Notes under the pieces: model-generated
Databases searched by the model: none
Told to the model about the DNA's origin: nothing
What the model saw: only the letters and a program-made list of their open reading frames with translations
Assembly (NCBI GenBank): GCA_016718505.1
Contig: JADKDE010000001.1
Coordinates: 62,001-126,000, forward strand
Direction: 5' to 3'
From: Saprospiraceae bacterium
Lineage (GTDB): Bacteria > Bacteroidota > Bacteroidia > Chitinophagales > Saprospiraceae
DNA length: 64,000 nucleotides
Program-made: the position numbers and the translations under genes
Shown: piece by piece, positions 25,601-35,088 of the stretch
Position numbering within the stretch: position 1 is the first letter of the stretch
Layout: each line of letters opens with the position of its first letter

Positions 25601-27568
25601 TTAGTGTTTTATCATAGCATTAAATACAGATTCATTTATGGTAAGAGGATACTTTTCTTTTAGCTCTTGGATCCACTCTTTCTCAAGGAACTCTTGATAA
25701 TCCGCGATATAATATCCTCGGGCTTCATTTAATGTTTTCCCAGTTTTAGGCGTGATGCTGGCAATTTTATGGAAATGAGATGTTTTTGAGGTCTCATTTT
25801 TCTTAACTGCGTCTTGTGCATTCACCTTCCATTCCATACCAAAAAGTTCTTGAGGATTTGATTTTTCTACCGTCTTTTCTTCCACGGTAATGAACTGTTT
25901 GTCCTTTTTATTCAGTTTTTTGTTGGTCTTTGCCCAAGTATTTTCATTAAAATATTTAACCGCTTTTGCAATCACTTTATCATCCAAAGAGTTTATTACT
26001 ATGGTCTGTACCTTGGCTCTTTCGTCCCACATGTACTTGCCCTTGTTCGCTTCATAAAACTTCTCTAAACCAACGGTATCTTGTGAAGCTTTGTCCCAAA
26101 CCTTGTTTTTGGTAATTTCAAAAAGCAAAATTCCCTCTTCATACTCTCTCATTAAAGCCTTAAATTCAGGATATTTTTTCTCGAGATTTCCTTCTTCGTA
26201 CTTTAGACAAGCCTCCGAAACCATATCTTTGAATATCTTGTTGGCAACGATCAAATTGGAAGAATCTGACGCCATCATCAGTCTTTTTCTTTGGTTTCTC
26301 ATCAAAAATTCATCAAAGTCCGCTGTAGAATAATTTTTTCCACCTAAAGTAAATAGCTGTTTAGGTTCTAGGCCTGTAGTTGGTCGCCATTTATAAGTTG
26401 TAAATTCTTCATTGAAAGTCCCAATATGCTGTTGAAGATTTGAATTATTTACTTGATAATTCCCTTCTTTGAGTAATCTATCGATCATGGCCTGCTTTGC
26501 GATTTCTATACGGCTATCATTGCCGATCATATTCTGTAGCCTTGATTTTACTTTAGAGATATCGTCCAATTCCTTTTTTGATACCCTCTTTATGATGTGC
26601 CACCCGATCCTAGATTGTATAGGTGCAGAAATATCTCCATCTTTAACAAGAGCAAAAACAGCATCTTCAAAAGCCTTTTCATATCGATTTATCGTGACGA
26701 TACCAAGATTGCCATCACGTCCCATCGTCGCTTGGTCCTCTGAGCTTTTAACTGCCTCGCTCCAAGTAATTTTATCCATACGCAATATATTATAAAGGGA
26801 GTCAACTTTTGCCTTTGCGTTAGGAATTGGATCTTTGTCCGTAGTTCGAACTAGGATATGGGATACCTCCATCTCTCCTCTAGCCTTTCTCTTATTGAGA
26901 ATTTTTACGAGATGATATCCCATCGGTGATAATGTCACTTGACTTACTTGCCCGATCGGAGTGTTGTACACTGCATTTTCAAAAGCATAAAACCCATTAG
27001 GCAATATGGCAGTTAAAAAACCAATATACCCACTTCCCGCCTTGGTGTTGTCGTCTTCTGAAAGTTCCTTTGAAAGTATTTCCCACCTTTCACCTTTGTC
27101 CAATCTTGCTTTGATTTTAGATATTTTATCGAAAGCTTCCAAAGAATCCTTGGTTGTATTGCCTTTTATTTTTACTAGGATGTGGGAAACTTCTATATCC
27201 TGTTTCAACCTATCATGCAATTCTGCTACCAATTTGTCATTCACTTCTTTATCTGAAAGATAAGACTCTGAAAGCTGTCTTCGGTACCCTTCTAGTTCTT
27301 TTTGCAAAGCTGAAATGGTATCCAACCGCATGTCTTTTGCTGCGGCTACCTTCATTTTGAATTTTGTATAAAGGTCTAAGTATTCTCTAAGAGAACTCTG
27401 AGAAAAATCTGCGCTCTTACCATTGGTTTTCTTGTAAATGTATTCAAATTCAGAAGCCATGACATCTGTATTGGCCACTCTGAATAAAACTGGATCCGTT
27501 TGCGCTTTTAAAACAGAAGAAAAAATAGAGAAATATATGAAAAATTGAAGAGCTATTCTATATTTCAT
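25601..27568 (-). CDS. peptidylprolyl isomerase, parvulin type, two rotamase domains
   Basis: A 655-residue periplasmic folding chaperone of the PpiC/SurA kind. Signal peptide at residues 1-22 (before QTDPV), a SurA-like N-terminal helical region, two parvulin domains each opened by a VSHILV motif (about residues 125-225 and 235-330, with NGFYAFENAVY and GRDGNLGIV loops), then a long C-terminal helical part ending in a third partial repeat. Such proteins assist maturation of outer membrane barrels. It is monocistronic with a -7 element (CAAAAATA on the plus strand, 27608-27615) 40 bases upstream. Confidence 0.9.
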   Translation of the reverse strand: MKYRIALQFFIYFSIFSSVLKAQTDPVLFRVANTDVMASEFEYIYKKTNGKSADFSQSSLREYLDLYTKFKMKVAAAKDMRLDTISALQKELEGYRRQLSESYLSDKEVNDKLVAELHDRLKQDIEVSHILVKIKGNTTKDSLEAFDKISKIKARLDKGERWEILSKELSEDDNTKAGSGYIGFLTAILPNGFYAFENAVYNTPIGQVSQVTLSPMGYHLVKILNKRKARGEMEVSHILVRTTDKDPIPNAKAKVDSLYNILRMDKITWSEAVKSSEDQATMGRDGNLGIVTINRYEKAFEDAVFALVKDGDISAPIQSRIGWHIIKRVSKKELDDISKVKSRLQNMIGNDSRIEIAKQAMIDRLLKEGNYQVNNSNLQQHIGTFNEEFTTYKWRPTTGLEPKQLFTLGGKNYSTADFDEFLMRNQRKRLMMASDSSNLIVANKIFKDMVSEACLKYEEGNLEKKYPEFKALMREYEEGILLFEITKNKVWDKASQDTVGLEKFYEANKGKYMWDERAKVQTIVINSLDDKVIAKAVKYFNENTWAKTNKKLNKKDKQFITVEEKTVEKSNPQELFGMEWKVNAQDAVKKNETSKTSHFHKIASITPKTGKTLNEARGYYIADYQEFLEKEWIQELKEKYPLTINESVFNAMIKH

Positions 27569-27607
27569 GATAATTTGAAATTAATAATTTTGATAAAAAA
27601 ATAAATG

Positions 27608-27615
27608 CAAAAATA
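27608..27615 (-). promoter_or_regulatory. -7 element for the parvulin gene
   Basis: Minus strand TATTTTTG, a TAnnTTTG match, 40 bases before the start codon; no clear TTG partner in this AT-rich spacer. Confidence 0.35.
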
Positions 27616-27655
27616 ATCAAACTTTTTTATATTATATATTTTATTAATTTATATT

Positions 27656-30129
27656 TTAATCGTCTATATAAACCCTTCTAATTCTAGGAGAAATACCTGT
27701 CAATACCTCATATGGAATCGTATCCAAAGCTTTAGCAAGGTTATCTATTGGATACTCTTTATTAAAAATGATGACTTCATCGTCCAACTGAACATTGGGA
27801 ATATCAGAAACATCGATCATGCACATATCCATACAAATACTGCCAATTATTGGGGCCTTCTTCCCTTTCACCATTACTGAAAAACTACCATTTCCAGCGT
27901 GTCGCAAAAGACCGTCACCATAGCCGATTCCAATCGTGGCTATCCTTGAATCTCTGCTAAGTACGCCGCGGCGACTGTACCCAATCGTTGTTCCCGTAGG
28001 ATAATCTCGGATTTGGCTGATAAAGGTTTTTAGTTGGTGAGCGGGCTCCAAGAGACAATTAATCTTTGGATTTCCATCGATGCCATACAACCCTATCCCA
28101 ATCCTTACCAAATCAAAATGCAAGTCAGGGAAAAGCGAAATTCCACCTGAATTCAGAAGGTGCTTTAATGTTTTATATCCTAAAAAAGCCTCCATAGAAT
28201 CACAAATTTCTTTAAAAATGCGCCCTTGTTCGTTCGTATAATCCACGTGTTCTGGTTCTGAGCTGGCAGCCAGATGGGACATAATACCAATGACCTTTAT
28301 TTCTTCTTTGTACTTAAACAATGAGCCTTGGATCGTCAGGATATCGTTTTGGACGAATCCCAAACGGTGCATCCCCGTATCAAATTTGAGATGAATAGGA
28401 TAATTTCTGCTTTTTTTAAGTTTTAAAAACTCTCCCAATGCCTCAAGTTGATAAATGCTAAAAATCTCTGGTTCCAAGTAATTTTGAGCCATCGAATCAA
28501 ATTGATCCACGCCTACATTAAGGACTAAAATGGGCAATGTGATGCCGTTTTGACGGAGTTCTATTCCTTCATCAATAAATGCGACCCCGAGATAATCTAC
28601 GAGCGAATATTGTAAAAATTTCGCCAGTTCAACCAAACCCGAACCATATGATCCTGATTTAACCATTACCATAGATTTGGTCTGTGCAGGAATAAAAGAA
28701 GCAAATACCCTAAGATTATGTCCAATGGAGTGTAAGTCGATTTCGAGAACTGATTGATGCGTTTTTTGAGCCAAAGAATCAGCAACTTTAGACAGTTGAT
28801 AATCGTGAGCCCCTTTTATCAAGATTCCCTCCTGCTTTATTCCTTGCAAAATCGAACTATCCAATAAATCTTGAACGGTAGAAAAATTCATTGTCTCAAT
28901 TCGCTTATCTAAGACTTTGCCGACCCAAGGATAGTCTTTTCCAATAAAAATAAGCCGCGAAAATCCGTGTTTTAATATTAATGCACCAATTTCACAATAA
29001 AGTGCATCCTTTTCTCGGGTGTCCTCCTCAAAATCCCCTAGAATTATAGTTCTCTTGTCCTTAGTACAAAAATTATCAAACGAGTTTAATGCCAAACGAA
29101 ATGAAATCAAATCGGCGCTATACGCATCGTTCAATATCTGGCAACCCCGCTTCCCTTCCAGTTTTTCTAATCTAGCTGACAATTGGAACAAATCATCGAT
29201 CCGGGTACTTAATGCCTTGGGATTGACACCAAGATAAGCGGCTGTTACAGCAACTTGGCACAGATTTTCAACATAAATTTCATCCCTATTTGAAATGCAT
29301 AAATCGTAATTTTTTGAGTTAAAATCAAATTTGATATGACGTTCATTTGCTTCATTTTCTACCAAATCAATATTAACATTGCCATGACCATTTAGGCTCC
29401 AAGTAAGAGCTGGTGCATGGCTTTCACTGGCTATCTTCGATGCCAATGTTTCAGCATCAGCATTGTATATCACCAATTTTGCCTCTTGAAATAATTTGTA
29501 TTTCTCCTTAAATTTTTGATCCAATGAATCAAACCCATCGTTGTGCGCTGTGCCTAGATTAGTAAAAATTCCGATTTCAGGTTTTATCATGGCTTCTAGG
29601 TATTCCATTTCATTAATGGTAGAAATACCCGCCTCTATGATAGCTACTGTATGGTGTTTTTGGATTTGTAAAACAGATAAGGCCACCCCAATCTGTGAAT
29701 TGTATGATTTTGGGCTACGAAACACCGCATAATCATCTTTAAGTACTCGATAAAGCCATTCTTTGACGATGGTTTTACCATTGCTTCCAGTTATCCCAAT
29801 AACTTTAGCCTGTACCTGTTTCCTATGGTAGGCAGCTAAGGACTGAAGTGCTTTGAGGGTATCGTTGACGACAATAAAACAATTTTTCAATAAATTTTCA
29901 GGTGGCAATTTTTCTACCACAAAATTTTTAACACCGGCTTCGATCATTGAAGAAATAAAATGATGTCCATCGTGTTTCGGCCCTTTGATGGCAAAAAAAG
30001 GATATTGTCGTTGATAAGTTTATTTCTGCTATCGGTGACTAAGTAAAATCCTTCATCCGTGGGAAAATCTCCGGCCGCTGTTCCGCCCACTGCGGCTACA
30101 ATTTGTTCAATATTATACTTTATGAGCAT
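27656..30129 (-). CDS. bifunctional MurF ligase / alanine racemase (one-base frameshift)
   Basis: The fusion is typical of Bacteroidota. The MurF half (about residues 1-450) adds D-Ala-D-Ala to the UDP-MurNAc tripeptide; its ATP loop is GITGSNGKT. The racemase half (about 455-824) makes D-alanine; the PLP lysine is in MVMVKSGSYGSG and the catalytic Tyr in IGIGYGDGLL. The frame is split: the first 61 codons (MLIKYNIEQIV..., start 30129) run into a T-run that is one base short (29993-29999, seven A on the plus strand); restoring one base joins it to the rest as LFFAIKGPKHDGHHF. The reconstructed protein is about 824 residues. As an essential wall enzyme it is unlikely to be a real pseudogene. 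Confidence 0.92.
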
Positions 30130-30176
30130 ATTGCCAAAATTTCAGATTGATTCCAGACATGAAACAAATTTAACCT

Positions 30177-31667
30177 TTATTTTTTTCTAATCCTATTGAT
30201 TCCCGCTTCTGCCTTTTGATGCAAGCCATTGGCGTATTCGGATGGCTCCATTTCCAAGCATTTTTCATAATAAGAAACTGCCTTATCATATTTTTTTTGA
30301 TCCTCATAAATATTTCCAATGGACAAGGCGGATCGGCATGCAAAATATGCTGGATTATTTTCTCCCATTTCGATTACCTTTTCATAGGTTTCGATGGCAT
30401 CGTGATAGTTTTTAAGCATTTGGTAAGAACGACCTAGCCTGTAATTAAATTCTAATAAATACTCTTTGTCCTCAAAGATGATGTTGGAGGCATTGATAAG
30501 CGTGCGATGGGCTTGGATAGCATATCCTCCATCAGACAAGAGTCTGGCCTTGAGCAATTCTATATGTGGTACTTTTGCTTTTTGGGCTTCAAAAAATGCA
30601 CTTTTATCTTCGTCGGTCTCGTTAGCACCCTTTTGAATGCACTTTTGCATACAGCGAAAATAGCTTTGGTTATTATTTTTTAAAATTCCAATCCAACCAA
30701 GTTTTTGAAAAGCTTCTTTGATGTAATTTTCTCCTTTGAAATTTTGCAGAAATACTTGAATATTTTTCTCAGCACTAAGATCCAATTTTTTAAGCTTGAC
30801 CATACCTTCTAATAAATCTAAATAATAAAAAGGTAGAAACTCCTGTGATTTAGGTCTTTGTTTGAGAATGCGAATGGCCTCCTCATTTCGTCCCGTCCTA
30901 GATGCAATATTGGCTAAGGCAAAATTAGCCAAAGGGTTCGTTTTGTGATTCAATGAGCTTGTCGAGACTATACTCCAAGCTGATTCTGGGCTATTTTGAA
31001 GATAGAGCATCATAAATGCAAACATGACTACCGTTTCTAATTCAAAAATCTTCTCCTTGTTTTGTGCTTGATTTAGAGCCAGTTGTATTTCTTGAATTCC
31101 TTGGTCTATGGTCCCCGTAATGCCTATGATATTAGAAAGCCACTTATAGTTGGATGGAATGGTACCAATGAGGGCATGCATGACACCCAAGCTTTTTTTA
31201 TTGGGCATAAAATTCGGAAAATCATTTTCATTTTGATTGAGTAAGGAATAAGCCTTGCGGATGTCTAGCGCGGCAGAGGTTTTTTCATTAAATTTCAATT
31301 TTACCAAAGCCCAATGTAAATAAATATCTGCTTGACAAAACTTGTAATATGGGGAATTTTCATTGCCTTTCCTGATCATTTTCAGGCGAATGTCCTTTTT
31401 ATTTTTTAACAATTGGTAGGTGGTTCGTTCCTCCCCAATAAAAAGGTTAAAGAAATCTATATAATCTTCGATGAAATAAACGAGCATATTATTGGGCTCT
31501 TGCTTCTTCATCTCATCTACAACTTTCAACGCATTATTAAGTTGAAGGCTGGTGGCATACTGATATCCTTGTATTGCTCGAGGCGTCCACTCGAATACCT
31601 GCTGACCCATGGTTGTTTGTAACCAAAAGGAAATAATGCCTACGATAAAAAATCTAAAGTTCACCAA
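30177..31667 (-). CDS. tetratricopeptide repeat protein, exported
   Basis: A 496-residue protein with a signal peptide (residues 1-21, before QQVFEW) and helical repeats. Clear TPR units lie in the C-terminal third (NYRLGRSYQMLKNYHDAIETYEKVIEM and the unit ending YDKAVSYYEKCLEMEPSEY, each given in part), with weaker repeats before. TPR proteins mediate protein-protein contacts; no enzymatic motif is present. It lies 47 bases upstream of murF-alr in the same direction, possibly read together. Confidence 0.8.
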   Translation of the reverse strand: MVNFRFFIVGIISFWLQTTMGQQVFEWTPRAIQGYQYATSLQLNNALKVVDEMKKQEPNNMLVYFIEDYIDFFNLFIGEERTTYQLLKNKKDIRLKMIRKGNENSPYYKFCQADIYLHWALVKLKFNEKTSAALDIRKAYSLLNQNENDFPNFMPNKKSLGVMHALIGTIPSNYKWLSNIIGITGTIDQGIQEIQLALNQAQNKEKIFELETVVMFAFMMLYLQNSPESAWSIVSTSSLNHKTNPLANFALANIASRTGRNEEAIRILKQRPKSQEFLPFYYLDLLEGMVKLKKLDLSAEKNIQVFLQNFKGENYIKEAFQKLGWIGILKNNNQSYFRCMQKCIQKGANETDEDKSAFFEAQKAKVPHIELLKARLLSDGGYAIQAHRTLINASNIIFEDKEYLLEFNYRLGRSYQMLKNYHDAIETYEKVIEMGENNPAYFACRSALSIGNIYEDQKKYDKAVSYYEKCLEMEPSEYANGLHQKAEAGINRIRKK

Positions 31668-31711
31668 TATTTATTCTATAACATTATTCAATTAGCGAAG
31701 AAAATCATTTT

Positions 31712-31750
31712 AAAAAAAAACCCTACAAAGCAAACGGGCTTTATAGGGTT
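31712..31750 (-). terminator. terminator of the flippase-hldE2-nif3-zinc ribbon operon
   Basis: Minus-strand hairpin AACCCTATAAAGC/GCTTTGTAGGGTT (one mismatch) followed by nine T. Confidence 0.85.
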
Positions 31751-31790
31751 AATTATATTTTTAAGGGAAGAAAAAAATTTCTATTAAATC

Positions 31791-32576
31791 TTATTCTTCA
31801 ACTTCTTCGGCAATCGTCGCCTTTTCTATAACTTCTTGATCGTGCAATGCATTGGAATCAATCAGGATTCTTCCACAGTTTTCGCACACTATAATTTTCT
31901 TAGAAAGCGAAATATCTACCTGGATTTGTGGTGGAATTTGGTTAAAGCATCCTCCACATGAATCTCTCTCTACAGTCACAACTGCCAAGCCATTGCGATA
32001 ACTTCTTCTCACGCGATCGTAAGCGAAAAGCAACCTGTCCTCAACTTTCTTTCTTGCTTTATCTGAAAGCTTAGCTAACTTATCCTCTTCCTTTTCGGTT
32101 TTTTCGATGATTTTAGCAAGTTCTACTTTCTTATTGTCAAGTTCTTTTTGCTTTGCATCAAATTTCTTTTGTGCTATCTCCAGTGCATCCGTCTTTCCAT
32201 GAATTCCTCCTTTTGCATCACGAATTTTCTTTTCAGAAAGTTGAATTTCCAATTTTTGAAGTTCAATTTCTTTCGTCAATGCCTCGTATTCACGATTATT
32301 TTTGACCGTATCCAATTGCTTATTGTATCTCAATATCAATGCTTCGGCATCCTTAATATTGTGATTATGCTTGGCGATATCCGTGTCGATATCTTTCAAT
32401 CCAGTACTCAAATTTTCAATCCTAGTAGAAATACCAACTATTTCATCCTCAAGATCGCTTACTTCCATAGGAAGTTCCCCTTTTAATACTTTGATTTGGT
32501 CTATTTGAGAGTCGATTTGTTGTAATTCGTATAATGTGCTTAATTTCTCAGCTATACTTATTTCTTTTTTTGCCAT
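31791..32576 (-). CDS. coiled-coil protein with C4-type zinc ribbon
   Basis: A 261-residue protein: a long coiled-coil hairpin (about residues 10-190, heptads of Lys/Glu/Leu) followed by a zinc ribbon with two Cys pairs (CGGC near 208 and CENC near 232). This is the bacterial zf-RING_7 family, of which no biochemical role is established; a nucleic-acid or ribosome-related role has been proposed from the fold. It follows nif3 by five bases, a pairing seen across Bacteroidota and many other bacteria, as the last gene of the operon. Confidence 0.88.
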   Translation of the reverse strand: MAKKEISIAEKLSTLYELQQIDSQIDQIKVLKGELPMEVSDLEDEIVGISTRIENLSTGLKDIDTDIAKHNHNIKDAEALILRYNKQLDTVKNNREYEALTKEIELQKLEIQLSEKKIRDAKGGIHGKTDALEIAQKKFDAKQKELDNKKVELAKIIEKTEKEEDKLAKLSDKARKKVEDRLLFAYDRVRRSYRNGLAVVTVERDSCGGCFNQIPPQIQVDISLSKKIIVCENCGRILIDSNALHDQEVIEKATIAEEVEE

Positions 32577-32581
32577 AAAAT

Positions 32582-33373
32582 CTAATAATGATAATTAATC
32601 GGATTGGTAATATGCTTAGTCAAATAAACTGCAAAATTAGGTAATTTATTTCTAATTATATCATAAAATAATTCTATGGTGAATTGTTCGCTTTCAAAAT
32701 GCCCCATATCCACCAAAGTTATTTGATTATTTGCTTCAAAAAATTCGTGATATTTAATATCCGCAGTTAAAAAAATATCGGCCCCTTTTTCTATTGCTGC
32801 CTTTATTAAAAAAGCTCCAGAACCGCCGCACAATGCTACTTTCTGTACATTTTGCTTGAGAATCTTTGTATGCCGCAAAACCGAAACATCGAATGTATTT
32901 TTTACATTTTGAAGAAACAAATCTATAGAAATTGTAGTCGGAAAAGTACCGATTAGACCCGCACCAATATTTGGAAGTTTTTCAACTAAAATACTTGTAT
33001 TCTCAAGGCCAAGTTTTGCTGCTATCTTTTGATTTACACCATTTAAAAGGACATTATCCAGATTGGTATGGGCCGCATAAATGGCAATATTGTTTTGAAT
33101 AGCCTTGATGACAACCCTTTCAACATAATGATTTCCATTAATTTTCCTTAATCCACCAAAAATGATGGGATGATGCGCAACTATCAAATTGCATCCCAAT
33201 TCTATGGCTTCATCCACGACCGATTCCAAACTATCCAAGCATATTAAAATCCCCGTCACTTCTTGCTCCTCATGACCTAAAATCAACCCAGCATTGTCAT
33301 AAGACTCCTGCAAGTTCAACGGAGCGATATCCTCCAGCAAACGACATATATCCTTTACCAAAACTTTCGTCAT
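32582..33373 (-). CDS. Nif3-like dinuclear metal centre protein
   Basis: A 263-residue member of the NIF3/YbgI family, which forms hexameric toroids with two metals per subunit. Metal ligands are visible in IVAHHPIIF (His-His, near residue 65), AAHTNLDNV (near 100) and the C-terminal GHFESEQF motif (near 223). This is the short form lacking the PII-like insert seen in many longer Bacteroidota copies (about 365 residues). Its start overlaps the end of the heptose adenylyltransferase gene by four bases. Function is unknown, with GTP cyclohydrolase-like activity suggested for some members. Confidence 0.9.
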   Translation of the reverse strand: MTKVLVKDICRLLEDIAPLNLQESYDNAGLILGHEEQEVTGILICLDSLESVVDEAIELGCNLIVAHHPIIFGGLRKINGNHYVERVVIKAIQNNIAIYAAHTNLDNVLLNGVNQKIAAKLGLENTSILVEKLPNIGAGLIGTFPTTISIDLFLQNVKNTFDVSVLRHTKILKQNVQKVALCGGSGAFLIKAAIEKGADIFLTADIKYHEFFEANNQITLVDMGHFESEQFTIELFYDIIRNKLPNFAVYLTKHITNPINYHY

Positions 33374-33867
33374 GATCCTAGTTTAAGTTTTTCAATAATA
33401 CTAGAGGACGAATGCCCCTCAATGAATGGAATCGTAAGAACTTTTCCACCTTGAGATAAAACCCAGTCTGACCCAACGATGGAGTTCGGAAGATAATCTC
33501 CCCCTTTGACCAGTATGTCAGGATTAACTGATTTAATCAATTCTAGCGGAGTATCGGTATCAAAAACCATTATATAATCTACAAAACTCAAGCACGCCAA
33601 TTGAAAAATGCGATTAGAAATATTATGAATTGGCCTAGCTTCCCCTTTCAATCTCTTGACGGAAGCATCGCTGTTTAGCCCAATAATCAACACCTCCCCT
33701 AATTCCGCTGCAGCTCTTAAGTAAGACAAATGCCCTGGGTGTAAAACGTCAAAACAGCCATTGGTGAAAACGACTTTTTGACCCAGCTGTTTGACTTTTT
33801 GAACTACGATTCCTCCTTCACTTTCAGTAAGCAGTTTTGTATCAATAGAATCTTTTGAAGTTCTCAA
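33370..33867 (-). CDS. rfaE2: D-glycero-beta-D-manno-heptose 1-phosphate adenylyltransferase
   Basis: A 165-residue nucleotidyltransferase corresponding to the C-terminal domain of HldE. The core motif VFTNGCFDVLHPGHLSYL (about residues 34-51) contains the HXGH signature; the closing ISSSI-like motif reads HSSSSIIEKL. It makes ADP-heptose for the lipopolysaccharide core. It sits between a flippase-like membrane protein and nif3, 21 bases after the former, in a four-gene operon. Confidence 0.92.
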   Translation of the reverse strand: MRTSKDSIDTKLLTESEGGIVVQKVKQLGQKVVFTNGCFDVLHPGHLSYLRAAAELGEVLIIGLNSDASVKRLKGEARPIHNISNRIFQLACLSFVDYIMVFDTDTPLELIKSVNPDILVKGGDYLPNSIVGSDWVLSQGGKVLTIPFIEGHSSSSIIEKLKLGS

Positions 33868-33888
33868 AATAAAAGTATTGGAGTTGAA

Positions 33889-34986
33889 TTAATCTTTAGC
33901 AATTTCTTCTTCTGCATCTAGCAAAAGATGGCTTAGTTCGACTTTCTTTTTATTAATTAAGGGTAAGCTGATGAAGGCTATAATTCCCATCAAGGTACAA
34001 TAACCAATTTGGATCGTAAAAAACTGAATATTGGCAAAAGAAAAGGCATCAGAAGGGGCAATATTATAAAATCCCAATCCTATAATAACCAAGGCGTGAA
34101 ATGTACCCATGCCACCTGGCGAAGGAAGTATAACGCCTAATGTACCGAGTACGGCGACCACCATAGCTTGAGACATATTGAGGTGTTCTGTCGGTTTAAA
34201 CGAAAAAAAACAAAAATAAGTCATCAAGTAAAACATTATCCAAATGAATATCGTATGGCCTAAAAACAACCACGGGTTCTCTACTTTTTTCACAGATTTT
34301 ATTCCTTCAGAAAAACCACTAACTAAAGACCCTACTTTATCATACAATTTCATTTGCTTTATTCTATTTTTGAAAAAGTAAAGCAAGAAAAGTCCTAGCA
34401 CAAAAATCACAAATCCCCCGACAAAAAATATGGTAATCGAGTCCCCTTGCTCCAATTTTTTCTCAATATTTTCCTTTAAAAACTTTAAAAGTGTGTCGTA
34501 CTCAAAAAATAAGGTAAGCAAGACGAATAAAAACATGCAAATTATATCCAATAATCTATCGACAAAAATGGTTCCCAAAATCTTTCGAGTGCTTGCATTT
34601 TCATATTTAGCCAGCGCGGTTCCTCTAGCGATTTCCCCGATTCGAGGAAGTGCCAAATTCGCAAAATAGCCAATCATCAGGGTATGAAACGAATTGGCCA
34701 ACTTAGGTTCAATTCCTAATGGTTTTAACAACATATTCCAGCGCATGGCCCTAGAAATATTACTCAATGTAAACATAACCATCACGAGGATAAGGTAAAA
34801 TACGTTGACGGATTTGAAGTCTGCTATCAACTTATCCATCAAGCTGCACTGGGCCTCTGGTATTCCTTTTAGAGCACACTCCGCTAGGAATGCTTTGTTT
34901 TGTTGTTGAAATATTAGATACAATAAAAACAGACCGAAAACCAAGAAAAACAAGATTTTTAAGGCTTGTTTGATAAAATTTGACAT
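33889..34986 (-). CDS. lysylphosphatidylglycerol synthase/flippase-like membrane protein (UPF0104)
   Basis: A 365-residue polytopic inner membrane protein with about eight helices and no soluble aminoacyltransferase domain. Family motifs: the NISRAMRWNMLL segment near residue 80, the GYFANLALPRIGEIARG segment near 110 (flippase hallmark), and the LPSPGGMGTFHAL motif near 295. Stand-alone members are thought to move lipid-linked substrates, but the substrate here is unknown. It is the first gene of the operon with rfaE2, which hints at an envelope lipid role. A -7 element TACCTTTG lies at 35018-35011. Confidence 0.87.
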   Translation of the reverse strand: MSNFIKQALKILFFLVFGLFLLYLIFQQQNKAFLAECALKGIPEAQCSLMDKLIADFKSVNVFYLILVMVMFTLSNISRAMRWNMLLKPLGIEPKLANSFHTLMIGYFANLALPRIGEIARGTALAKYENASTRKILGTIFVDRLLDIICMFLFVLLTLFFEYDTLLKFLKENIEKKLEQGDSITIFFVGGFVIFVLGLFLLYFFKNRIKQMKLYDKVGSLVSGFSEGIKSVKKVENPWLFLGHTIFIWIMFYLMTYFCFFSFKPTEHLNMSQAMVVAVLGTLGVILPSPGGMGTFHALVIIGLGFYNIAPSDAFSFANIQFFTIQIGYCTLMGIIAFISLPLINKKKVELSHLLLDAEEEIAKD

Positions 34987-35010
34987 TTTATTTTTTTAAA
35001 ATTACTCGGA

Positions 35011-35018
35011 CAAAGGTA
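35011..35018 (-). promoter_or_regulatory. -7 element for the flippase operon
   Basis: Minus strand TACCTTTG, perfect match, 25 bases before the start codon. The -33 side is occupied by the terminator of the upstream gene. Confidence 0.45.
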
Positions 35019-35031
35019 AACAGTTTCTTCC

Positions 35032-35065
35032 AAAAAAAAAGCAGCTCCTGTTAAAAGCTGCTTTT
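35032..35065 (-). terminator. terminator of the T9SS metalloprotease gene
   Basis: Minus-strand stem AAAAGCAGCT/AGCTGCTTTT followed by a run of nine T. Confidence 0.85.
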
Positions 35066-35088
35066 AGATATTTATTGATAAAAGATTT

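Noticed and set aside
29944..30129. Separate 61-residue MurF-like protein
   Set aside because: It joins the murF-alr frame seamlessly when one base is restored in the T-run.
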